Part shown: in pieces, positions 1 through 7,867 of the stretch
How positions within the stretch are numbered: the first letter of the stretch is position 1
How the letters are laid out: each line of letters begins with the position of its first letter
Source: Flavobacterium sp. KACC 22761
GTDB lineage: Bacteria > Bacteroidota > Bacteroidia > Flavobacteriales > Flavobacteriaceae
Direction: 5' to 3'
Length of the DNA: 64,000 nucleotides
NCBI RefSeq assembly: GCF_034058155.1
Contig: NZ_CP139148.1
Location: 620,001 to 684,000, forward strand
Notes under the pieces: generated by a model
Databases searched by the model: none
What the model saw: the letters and a program-made list of their open reading frames with translations, nothing else
Told to the model about the DNA's origin: nothing
Position numbers and translations under genes: made by a program

Positions 1-740
1 AGCCTTTCAAAATTTTCATGAAACCGGATATCAATAAGATGAAATCAGATAGTGTTTCGACCCAAAATGTTGTAGGTTATTTGGAAGGTTCTGATGAAAA
101 TCTGAAAAAAGAATTCATTGTCATTGGTGCGCATTACGACCATTGGGGATGGGGCGGAAAAGGCTCGGGAAGCAAGAAAAAAGACACGCTTGCGATTCAT
201 AATGGAGCTGATGACAATGCTTCTGGTGTTTCGGCTTTATTATCTATTTTAGAAGAATTACATCATGCTAAAACCGCTCCGAAAAGAAGCATCATTTTCA
301 TTTCTTTCAGTGCTGAAGAAGAAGGTTTATTAGGTTCTAAATATTTTGTCAACCATTTGCCGGTAGATAAAAATGCTGTAAAAGTGATGATCAATATGGA
401 TATGGTTGGAAGATTAAACGATAAAAAAGAACTTTATATGGGAGGCGCTGGCACTTTTCCAGATGGTGTAGAATTGATGAAAAAATTAGGCGAAGGCAGT
501 GGGCTGAATCCGATTGTATTTGCTGGTGATGTTGGTGGCTCAGATCATGTTACTTTTTATAAAAATAATATTTCTGTTATAGGATTACATACAGGCGGGC
601 ATCCACAATATCATACACCAGAAGATGACACTGCTTTAATTAATAGCGAAGGCGCTATTTTGGTTTCAAAATACATTTATAATGCCCTGACGGCTATTGC
701 CAATTATGAACAGACGCTGACTTTTATAAAGCAGAATTAA
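1..740 (+). CDS. M28-family zinc peptidase, C-terminal part (5' end outside window)
   Basis: The frame is open to the left edge, so the first ATG at 18 is internal and the true start lies upstream. Numbering from that Met, the five metal ligands expected of M28 aminopeptidases are present: H39 (in HYDH), D65 (in GADDN), E100/E101 (in AEEEG), D128 (in NMDMVGR) and H199 (in YHTPEDD). E100 or its neighbour also supplies the general base. The family removes N-terminal residues from peptides with two zinc ions, and in Bacteroidota is usually exported. It faces away from susCD and is separated from it by two hairpin terminators, so it is probably not part of the glycan locus. Peptidase activity would still help glycosylasparaginase, which needs a free Asn. 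Confidence 0.9.
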   Translation, partial: PFKIFMKPDINKMKSDSVSTQNVVGYLEGSDENLKKEFIVIGAHYDHWGWGGKGSGSKKKDTLAIHNGADDNASGVSALLSILEELHHAKTAPKRSIIFISFSAEEEGLLGSKYFVNHLPVDKNAVKVMINMDMVGRLNDKKELYMGGAGTFPDGVELMKKLGEGSGLNPIVFAGDVGGSDHVTFYKNNISVIGLHTGGHPQYHTPEDDTALINSEGAILVSKYIYNALTAIANYEQTLTFIKQN

Positions 741-790
741 AAAAATGAAAATGTAAATTTGACCACAAATTTTATAAATTATACAGATTA

Positions 791-825
791 AAAAAAGGCG
801 AATCAAAATAGATTCGTCTTTTTTT
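791..825. terminator. Bidirectional hairpin terminator after the M28 gene
   Basis: The arms 796-804 and 811-819 pair over nine positions with one G-T wobble and a six-base loop. They are flanked by an A run on the left and a T run on the right, so the hairpin could stop transcription from either side. Confidence 0.75.
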
Positions 826-1026
826 ATGCATAACTGTTCCTTTATTCCTCTTAAAAATCAACCTTTTACAACAAAATTTATTTAAATAAATTTCACAAAC
901 AGTGTAACAGTTGAAAAAAAACAAAGTCTCTAAAAGTATCGAGTCTTTCTCAACTCGATCAATATTAGTTTGGTTAAGTTTCAACAACCGTCACATTGTT
1001 GAAATTAGGTTTTCACAAACAAAAAA

Positions 1027-1056
1027 CCCCAGAATCAGGTTGTCCTGAATCTGGGG
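1027..1056 (-). terminator. Terminator of the susCD transcript
   Basis: The arms 1027-1039 and 1044-1056 pair at 12 of 13 positions around a four-base loop. On the minus strand the stem is followed by a run of six T, about 35 bases past the susD stop codon. The rest of the 741-1090 gap holds only the other hairpin and AT-rich DNA. Confidence 0.85.
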
Positions 1057-1090
1057 CTTACCAAGTACTAACCAAACATTAAAAATGAAA

Positions 1091-2656
1091 TTATTTTACG
1101 TCCCAGAAAATTTTGGTACTTAAATTATCATTTGCTTTTACAGTATTGTAATTTGCAGTGTTGTAAACACTTTCAGAAGTTGGGTATGTCCAACGTGTTG
1201 GAGGTGTTTTTCTAACAGAACTTGTTTCATCTTCCATGAAAGTTAATGCAGGAAGTTTCAATCTTCTTTGTTCAGCCCAAGCTTCATCAGCTTGCATGAT
1301 GTTGAAGTGAATGTACTTTTGGAAAGCAATTAACTGCAACTGCGCTGCTGCTGTAGTAGCTCCTGCAAAGTTGATTTTAAGAATATAAGCATCAATTTCA
1401 GCTGCAGTTGGCTCTGAAGTTGGCTTCCAAGTTAAATCATCTGCTTTATCTCCTAATCTTACATAGTATTCGATAGATTGTCTGATCGCTTTTTCGAAAT
1501 GTATTTTTGCAGTAGTTGCATTACCATTTCTTGAATAGTACTCCGCAAGAAGCAAGTTCATTTCTGCAGCATTCACTAATGTACCAGGCAACCAGTCATT
1601 TCTACTGATTACAGATCTGTTGTAGATTGCAATTTTACCATCAGTAAGCAATTGATCTTGCGCTCCTGAAGTCAATGATGGATCAAGTCCTACATAAGTT
1701 GTTGCATTTACTCCTTTTTCAAACAACCACTTCTCACGAGGATCTAGATTAGCATTCATGTGGTCAATCATAGGTTTTGGGGCAACGTTATTGTTAGATG
1801 TTTCTAAAGCATCAAAGAAGCCCGAAGTATCTAAATCTGTATCCTGAGTATATACTTTGAAAGCAACGTTTTCTGAATTCTCATCCACGATTTTTCCTTC
1901 TGCAATAATTTCAGCGATTTCAGTATTTGCTCTTGAAGCTAAAGATGAAACTCCAGATACTCTGTTTAAGATTCTTAAACGCAATGAGTTACAATAGTTT
2001 TTCCACATTACCAAGTTTCCTTTGTTGATCAAATCCTGGTTTTTGAATTCTACACCTACTTTTGTAGATAACGTAATTGTGTTCAACTCCGTAGAAAAAG
2101 CTTTCAAATCATCTAGCATCTTAGCATAAATCTCAGTTTGGCTATCATACTTCGCTGCTGCTTTAGTATAATCACCACCTGTCATACTAATTTTACCTGC
2201 CTCAGAGAAAGGAATATCACCATAGTTGTCGATCATTTTTTGTGTATGATCATACAAATAGATTGTTGAAGCAATAGTGTAGATTCTGCTATCTTTTTTC
2301 TCTGCATCTGGAAGAGCTGCAAATGCTTTTTCCAACTCTCTAAATTGCGTAATAAAGTTGTAATATCTATCCCATCTGTAAACTGTAGCTGCACCAGGAA
2401 TATATCGTCCTGTTGTATTTGTAAATCCGTGTGCTTGAGTGTACGTAAGAGAAGTTGATCTAAGAACTGTAAAATAATTCCAATATGAAGGAATAACATC
2501 TTCAAAATTAACTTTTAAGAATCCCGCAAACTGTTTAGGCACAGTTGTAGTTTCAATCTTAGATGGATCTCTATATGCATCTGCGAAATCATCCTGCGAA
2601 CAAGAACCTAGAAAAAGTCCTGCTGAAGCTAATGATATATATAATAATTTTCTCAT
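1091..2656 (-). CDS. susD: SusD/RagB-like outer-membrane glycan-binding lipoprotein
   Basis: This is a surface lipoprotein that caps the SusC channel and binds glycan. From the ATG at 2656 the first 19 residues form a lipoprotein signal ending in a lipobox, LFLGSC, with C19 as the lipidated Cys followed by acidic residues. An in-frame ATG ten codons upstream exists, but it would put unrelated residues before the signal, so I chose 2656. The body has the helical TPR-like pattern of the SusD-like_2 group, including WKNYCNSLRLRILNRVS. Its length of 521 residues is normal. It lies 31 bases after the susC stop codon, so the two are co-transcribed. The substrate cannot be read from the sequence; the neighbours suggest an N-glycan. 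Confidence 0.93.
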   Translation of the reverse strand: MRKLLYISLASAGLFLGSCSQDDFADAYRDPSKIETTTVPKQFAGFLKVNFEDVIPSYWNYFTVLRSTSLTYTQAHGFTNTTGRYIPGAATVYRWDRYYNFITQFRELEKAFAALPDAEKKDSRIYTIASTIYLYDHTQKMIDNYGDIPFSEAGKISMTGGDYTKAAAKYDSQTEIYAKMLDDLKAFSTELNTITLSTKVGVEFKNQDLINKGNLVMWKNYCNSLRLRILNRVSGVSSLASRANTEIAEIIAEGKIVDENSENVAFKVYTQDTDLDTSGFFDALETSNNNVAPKPMIDHMNANLDPREKWLFEKGVNATTYVGLDPSLTSGAQDQLLTDGKIAIYNRSVISRNDWLPGTLVNAAEMNLLLAEYYSRNGNATTAKIHFEKAIRQSIEYYVRLGDKADDLTWKPTSEPTAAEIDAYILKINFAGATTAAAQLQLIAFQKYIHFNIMQADEAWAEQRRLKLPALTFMEDETSSVRKTPPTRWTYPTSESVYNTANYNTVKANDNLSTKIFWDVK

Positions 2657-2687
2657 GTTGTATTTTTTTAAATTAGAATTTATCAAA

Positions 2688-5600
2688 TTAGAATGATGCT
2701 CTTAACGATACTCCATAACTTCTAGTTGCTGGAGATAAACCTGCGTTGTTTACGTTTTGAGCCCATCTTGTTCCTGCAGTAGTTCCTTCAGGGTCCATAT
2801 CCTTAATTGTTCTATAGATAAAAAACAAGTTACGTCCGAAGAAAGAAGCAGTTAATCTAGTAGCTCCAATTTTTGCTGCCCAAGCAGACGGAACATTATA
2901 AGCTAATGATAATTCTCTCAATTTAACATAGTCATTCTTTTGAATATACAATTCATAACGAGAGCTGCTGTATTGTGGTCCACCCCAGTTGTAAGTCATG
3001 TTGTAGTAACCTGCCTGAGAGATAACATTTGTATTTTTTGTACCATCAGGAGCTACACCGTCCATTAACATACCATCACGGAATAATTGCTGACCAGCTG
3101 GTCCTGCAGTTGCACTGTTAGGCACTTGAACTCCTTTACCATTACTGTCCATGTAATATGTTAAACCACCACGCTCATTAGTACTAAAGTTCAAACTTTC
3201 TTCTGTCAAACCTCTAGAAGTCATCCAGTTGATACCAGTTGGCATTAAATAACCTCCGTAAGAGTAATCAATGTTTACATCTAATGTGAAGTTTTTGTAA
3301 GTAAATGTATTGATCAAACCTCCAACACCTTTAGGCATTGCCGATCCATATTTCTCCCATTTATCACCATCGATCATATAGAATCCATCAGAATCTACCA
3401 TTTTGTTACCGCTAGCGTCTGTTTTAATAGGGTGTGCATAAATACCTCCCATTGGCTCACCAACAACTGATTTCAATTGAGCTGCTGATCCATCATAATC
3501 TTGATGTAAAAATTCTTTTGAACCATCAGATAACGACACTAATTTGTTTACGTTTTTTGCCCAGTTTAAAGTAACATCCCAAGAGAAGCTTTCTGTTCTA
3601 AAAGGAGAACCTGTTAATGAAACCTCGAATCCGTGGTTAGCCAATTCTCCAACGTTAGCCAAGATAGATTTCGCTCCTGTAGTTGGCGCTAATGTCAAAG
3701 GAAGAATTTGGTCTTTAATTTTTGCATTATAGTATGAAAAATCTAAACCAAGTCTTCTGTCAAAGAATTTAGTTTCAAAACCAAGCTCATACTCGTTTTT
3801 CATTTCAGGCTTAATTCCTTCATTACCATATGATGCATTAGATGTTGTGATCAAAACAGGAGTTGTAGTTCCTTGAGTTCCCAATGAAGTCTGGTTGAAT
3901 GCAACGTTTGCTAAATAAGACTCTGGATAACTACCCACAATTCCCCAAGAAGCACGCAATTTTGCATAACTAACAACTTCTGGTAATTTAACTGCTTCAG
4001 ACAACACGAAACTTGAGTTAACAGAAGGATATGTAAATGAGTTGTTGTTTGGATTCATTGTAGAAGTACGGTCTCTTCTGATTGTACCTTCAAGGAATAA
4101 ATAGTTTTTATAACTACCATTAATTGTTCCGAATGCAGCATCCTTCAAAATTTCGTATCTTCTAGAAGTACTGTTTGCAATATTGATAGAAGCATTCATA
4201 TCGTACCATCCTTCAACACTCAATCCTCCATTTGTAGAACGAGTTAAAAATTTACCAGTTTCTTGAGAACCGTTAAAACCAGCTTGCGCTCCAACAGTAA
4301 AATCATCGTTAAGTTTTTTGTTATATGTTAACAATACCTCACCGTAAAGAATGTTGTAATCTTGAGATTCCATTCCAAATCCTCCAGATCTGTCACCTCC
4401 AAATTGATAAATCAAAGGTACTTCTACAGGATCTCTATTTTCGATGTTTACTGAAGATAAATCTGTCGAAACACGACCACGTAATGAAAAATCTCCAAAC
4501 GTAAGTGTTTCTGTAACACTAGCAATCAAACGGTTTGTAATCTCGTCTTGTTGCTTAGCATTTGTATTCCAAAAATAATCTCCGATATCAGCTTTGAATC
4601 CATTACGAATAATGTTTTCGCTTGGAGTCAAACTCTGACCATTTACTCCTGTAACATATTTATAACCTAAACTAGTTTGGTATTTAGCTCTATACCAATC
4701 TCCATTATCAAATGGGCTAAGCATACCTGTAAAGTTATTCACCAAACGGTCCATCGCATAAGAACGATTGTTAACTTTTTGGTTCATATAGTTTACAATA
4801 ACATCAGTTTTTAAGAATTTACCTGTTTTAAACGATGCATTTAAGCTTAAGTTGTTTTTCTTATTGCTGTTACCCATAGACAATCCGTCTGATTCAATAT
4901 GTGTATAAGAAAAACGGATATTGCTGTTGTCAGTAGTATTTGTAAGTGCAACGTTTGTTGTAGCATCCCAAGCATTTTGGAACATGTTTTTGTAACCGTC
5001 TTTTTGTGGAGAATATGGACGAACCACACCATCCCAAGACATAATTGGCTGACCATCAAACCAAGGACCGAAGTTGTTACTACTAGCTGAAACTCCTCTC
5101 ATATCAGCAACACCGTCACCGTTGGTGTCATAATGTGCAAAACCATCTGGTGCTAAAAATCCTGAAGAGTAGTTAGCATTTGTCCAACCTGGACCTCTTT
5201 CATATTGAAATCTCGGCAAGTAAGCGATTTGATTTCCAGAGTAACTTGTACTGAAATCAATACCTAATCCTTTTTTCCCTTTACCTGATTTTGTAGTAAT
5301 CAAAACAACTCCATTTACAGCTTCAGAACCGTATAATGCAGCAGCAGAAGCTCCTTTAAGAATCGAGATATTCTCAATATCTTCAGGGTTAATATCTGCT
5401 AAACCATTGCTTTTCATACGTGGTTGGTTCCAATAATCACCATTGTTAACATCACCGTCACGAATTGGAATACCATCCATAACGATAAGCGGTTGGTTTT
5501 TACCAGAAACACTATTCAATCCACGAATTTGGATATTGATAGGCCCAGATCCACCTGGAGCAGATGTAACACGTACACCTGGCGCTTTACCATATAAAGA

Positions 5601-6020
5601 GTTCGCAATTGTTGGCGATGCCGTTTTTGTAATCGCATCTGCTTTAATTATACTTGTAGCATATCCAATAGCTTTATTCTTTTTAGTTTGCCCCAATGCA
5701 GTAACCGTGATACCATCAAGTTCATTAGTAGCAGTAGATAATCTAACGTCCATTCCGTCTGTAGCTCTTAATTCTACTGTTTTAAATCCTACTGCACTAA
5801 TAATAAGTGTAGCGCCTTCTTTTACTGAAATTTTAAATCCTCCATTTTCATCAGTAATTGTCTCCTGCTTTGTTCCTTTCTCTTTCACGTTTGCATAAGG
5901 AACCGGCAAATTCGTATTATCTGTAATTACACCGGAGATTGTCTTGTTTTGTGCATTTACTCCTTGGTAACACAACATCATTAGAAAAACTAACAATGAT
6001 TTGTATAACAGTTTTCTCAT
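2688..6020 (-). CDS. susC: SusC/RagA-type TonB-dependent glycan transporter
   Basis: A 1,110-residue outer-membrane beta-barrel that imports oligosaccharides with energy from TonB. Residues 1-24 are a signal peptide ending near VNAQ. A CarboxypepD_reg-like domain follows (about 27-105; GVITDNTNLPVPYANV, then DENGGFKISV). The plug domain follows (about 115-245; the SLYGKAPGVRV and IQIRGLNSVSG motifs and LIVMDGIPI), and then the barrel ending in an aromatic Phe. No N-terminal STN signalling domain is visible, so regulation through an anti-sigma partner is unlikely. The adjacent LacI-type gene is the more likely regulator. Both SusC and SusD begin with MRKLLY, which is probably coincidental signal-peptide convergence. 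Confidence 0.96.
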   Translation of the reverse strand: MRKLLYKSLLVFLMMLCYQGVNAQNKTISGVITDNTNLPVPYANVKEKGTKQETITDENGGFKISVKEGATLIISAVGFKTVELRATDGMDVRLSTATNELDGITVTALGQTKKNKAIGYATSIIKADAITKTASPTIANSLYGKAPGVRVTSAPGGSGPINIQIRGLNSVSGKNQPLIVMDGIPIRDGDVNNGDYWNQPRMKSNGLADINPEDIENISILKGASAAALYGSEAVNGVVLITTKSGKGKKGLGIDFSTSYSGNQIAYLPRFQYERGPGWTNANYSSGFLAPDGFAHYDTNGDGVADMRGVSASSNNFGPWFDGQPIMSWDGVVRPYSPQKDGYKNMFQNAWDATTNVALTNTTDNSNIRFSYTHIESDGLSMGNSNKKNNLSLNASFKTGKFLKTDVIVNYMNQKVNNRSYAMDRLVNNFTGMLSPFDNGDWYRAKYQTSLGYKYVTGVNGQSLTPSENIIRNGFKADIGDYFWNTNAKQQDEITNRLIASVTETLTFGDFSLRGRVSTDLSSVNIENRDPVEVPLIYQFGGDRSGGFGMESQDYNILYGEVLLTYNKKLNDDFTVGAQAGFNGSQETGKFLTRSTNGGLSVEGWYDMNASINIANSTSRRYEILKDAAFGTINGSYKNYLFLEGTIRRDRTSTMNPNNNSFTYPSVNSSFVLSEAVKLPEVVSYAKLRASWGIVGSYPESYLANVAFNQTSLGTQGTTTPVLITTSNASYGNEGIKPEMKNEYELGFETKFFDRRLGLDFSYYNAKIKDQILPLTLAPTTGAKSILANVGELANHGFEVSLTGSPFRTESFSWDVTLNWAKNVNKLVSLSDGSKEFLHQDYDGSAAQLKSVVGEPMGGIYAHPIKTDASGNKMVDSDGFYMIDGDKWEKYGSAMPKGVGGLINTFTYKNFTLDVNIDYSYGGYLMPTGINWMTSRGLTEESLNFSTNERGGLTYYMDSNGKGVQVPNSATAGPAGQQLFRDGMLMDGVAPDGTKNTNVISQAGYYNMTYNWGGPQYSSSRYELYIQKNDYVKLRELSLAYNVPSAWAAKIGATRLTASFFGRNLFFIYRTIKDMDPEGTTAGTRWAQNVNNAGLSPATRSYGVSLRASF

Positions 6021-6252
6021 AATTAATATTAGTTTGGTTTGGTTTAAATTTTATTTTTAAATTAAAAGGTTCTGATTATTTAAAAAAATATTGGATACTA
6101 AAACCTTTAATTTTCATATTACCAGTTTCTCAACCTGGCAATAACTGAGTTTCTTGTTTGTCACATCTCTATTTTTTTCTTTTATATCATACGCGTTTTT
6201 TTTTGTTTAATAATTGGTTTGAGTTTTCTGTATTATTTATTTTTTTTACTAC

Positions 6253-6264
6253 TATAACGTTTTA
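6253..6264. promoter_or_regulatory. Predicted LacI-family operator (site C) upstream of susC
   Basis: TATAACGTTTTA matches the CG-centred motif TAAAWCGWTTTA, found only between genes in this half of the locus, with one mismatch. It lies between lacI and susC, about 240 bases upstream of the susC start. The rest of 6021-6295 is AT-rich with no recognisable gene. Confidence 0.4.
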
Positions 6265-6295
6265 GCAAATAGCCTTTAAAAAAAGGAACATTATT

Positions 6296-7309
6296 CTATA
6301 CCGACTCTCTTATAGTTAAACTTCCTTTCTTCTTTTCTTTTATAATCTCGTAATTACTTCCATCTGTCATTTGCTGCATTAAAAGTTTTACTGTTTTTTT
6401 TCCCATTTCTTCAATTGGTTGCGCTAGCACCGTAATCGCGGGAGAATTGAGCCTGAAACTGTCATGATCATCAAAACTAATCACTGCTTTATCTACCGGT
6501 ATTTTCAATCCGAGTTTCCTTAAAGATTGTAATCCTGCCAAAAGCAAATAATTGGCTCCAAATAATATGGCATCGATATCAGTATTAGCATTCAAAAATT
6601 CAGAAATTCTTTCAATTCGATTAGCTTCTGTTATTTGATAATCCATATCCAGAATTCTTGATTCATCATATAAACCGACTTCTTTCAATGCATGAACATA
6701 ACCTTGTTTCCTCAGATTCATTTGAATCAGCTGTGAGTAAGTCGTAACAAAAGCAATTTTTTTAAATCCTTTTTCCAAAAGAAATTGTGTCGCTTTTTCT
6801 GCTCCTTCAAAATTATCAAGTACAACATGGCTAACTTCTTGTTCTTCAAAGTAGCGATCGACTAACACAACTGGACATTGAAGTCCCAATAATCGATCTA
6901 TCGTACCTTTCATGTTTTCGGTTGGCGTTATGATAAATCCATCTACATTTGCTTGCAACAAACTATCCACCAACTCCACCGCTCGTTCATCGCTTCCTCC
7001 GGTACTGCAATAAAACACTCTGTAATTAGAGTCTATCGCTTCTCTCTCGATCACTTTTGCCAAATCAGAAAAAAAGTGATTTGATATGTCTTCTACAATA
7101 AGCCCAATTGATCTTGTTTTGCCGGTTCTCAAACTGCTGGCGATCATATTGAGTTTGAATTTCATTTCTTCACTAACCTTAAGAACCTTCTTAATTACTT
7201 CTTTGCTTATCCCCATCTTTTCGCCTTTGTTGTTTAAAACAAATGAAACAGTTGTGACTGATACATTTGCTGCTTTGGCGATATCTTTAATGGTGATGTT
7301 TTTTTTCAT
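6296..7309 (-). CDS. LacI/GalR-family transcription regulator
   Basis: A 337-residue regulator with an N-terminal LacI helix-turn-helix (residues about 4-50; TIKDIAKAANVSVTTVSFVLN) and a hinge helix containing ASSLRTGKTRSIG. A periplasmic-binding-protein-like sensor domain (about 60-330) completes it. The family binds short palindromes with a central CG and lets go, or binds, when a sugar ligand enters the sensor domain. It is read in the same direction as susCD, 275 bases upstream. Candidate operators occur in front of itself and in front of susC, the fucose operon, the divergent araC/esterase pair and the glycosylasparaginase gene. The ligand may be fucose or a catabolic product of it, which is inference from position only. 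Confidence 0.93.
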   Translation of the reverse strand: MKKNITIKDIAKAANVSVTTVSFVLNNKGEKMGISKEVIKKVLKVSEEMKFKLNMIASSLRTGKTRSIGLIVEDISNHFFSDLAKVIEREAIDSNYRVFYCSTGGSDERAVELVDSLLQANVDGFIITPTENMKGTIDRLLGLQCPVVLVDRYFEEQEVSHVVLDNFEGAEKATQFLLEKGFKKIAFVTTYSQLIQMNLRKQGYVHALKEVGLYDESRILDMDYQITEANRIERISEFLNANTDIDAILFGANYLLLAGLQSLRKLGLKIPVDKAVISFDDHDSFRLNSPAITVLAQPIEEMGKKTVKLLMQQMTDGSNYEIIKEKKKGSLTIRESV

Positions 7310-7366
7310 GAAACGTTAAGCTTATCTTAAACTTTAGTTAATATGTTTAAACAAATATATATTTAA

Positions 7367-7391
7367 TAAAACGATTTACAAAAACGTTTTA
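7367..7391. promoter_or_regulatory. Two adjacent predicted LacI-family operators (sites A and B)
   Basis: Site A (7367-7378, TAAAACGATTTA) and site B (7380-7391, AAAAACGTTTTA) have CG centres 13 bases apart. They lie about 60 bases upstream of the lacI start. Site B contains a perfect palindrome, AAAACGTTTT. Autoregulation of lacI is the simplest reading. Confidence 0.5.
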
Positions 7392-7867
7392 GTATTTTTT
7401 TTATCCTAATATATTTTTTTTTAACATTTAAAAAACCAAAAACAAAATTTTAAGCGTAACCACCTGAGAATAAAACACTCTACAATATAAATTGAGATAT
7501 TATTTTTCTCACAAAACCCAAAAAAAGCACAAAAATTCAATAAAAATCAATATTGCAAAAAATGATACTTTAAAATCGCTAAAAATGCGACATTTTTAAC
7601 ATAAATATATGTTAACTAATATTCATTTAACAATTACTTAGTTGCACATTCCATTTTTTCACTTCGAAATAATTACTTTTTTATTTTCTTTTATTTTTTA
7701 TCAAAAGCAAAAATTTCTTTTCCGCTAATTATGTCTTCTTTTTTATTGATTTTCAAAGTTGTAAGCTTTTTATTTCATTTGTTTTTATTTGAGCGCTAAA
7801 ACTCACAAATTCATTCGGCTTATTTAACTTTTAATGTTCAATTTTTTCTTTTTTTGAACTCATTTTG
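7392..7867. other. AT-rich intergenic region between GH3 stop and lacI promoter
   Basis: I see no coding frame with a plausible start here. A weak six-pair hairpin (GTTCAA...TTGAAC, about 7836-7859) with a T-rich loop lies just past the GH3 stop and may act as its terminator. The remainder is A/T runs that probably include the lacI promoter. Confidence 0.4.

Noticed and set aside
772..987. 71-residue minus-strand frame
   Set aside because: It runs across the terminator hairpin and has no recognisable features.
5443..5898. 151-residue frame opposite susC
   Set aside because: It mirrors the conserved plug-domain coding strand and has no domain of its own.
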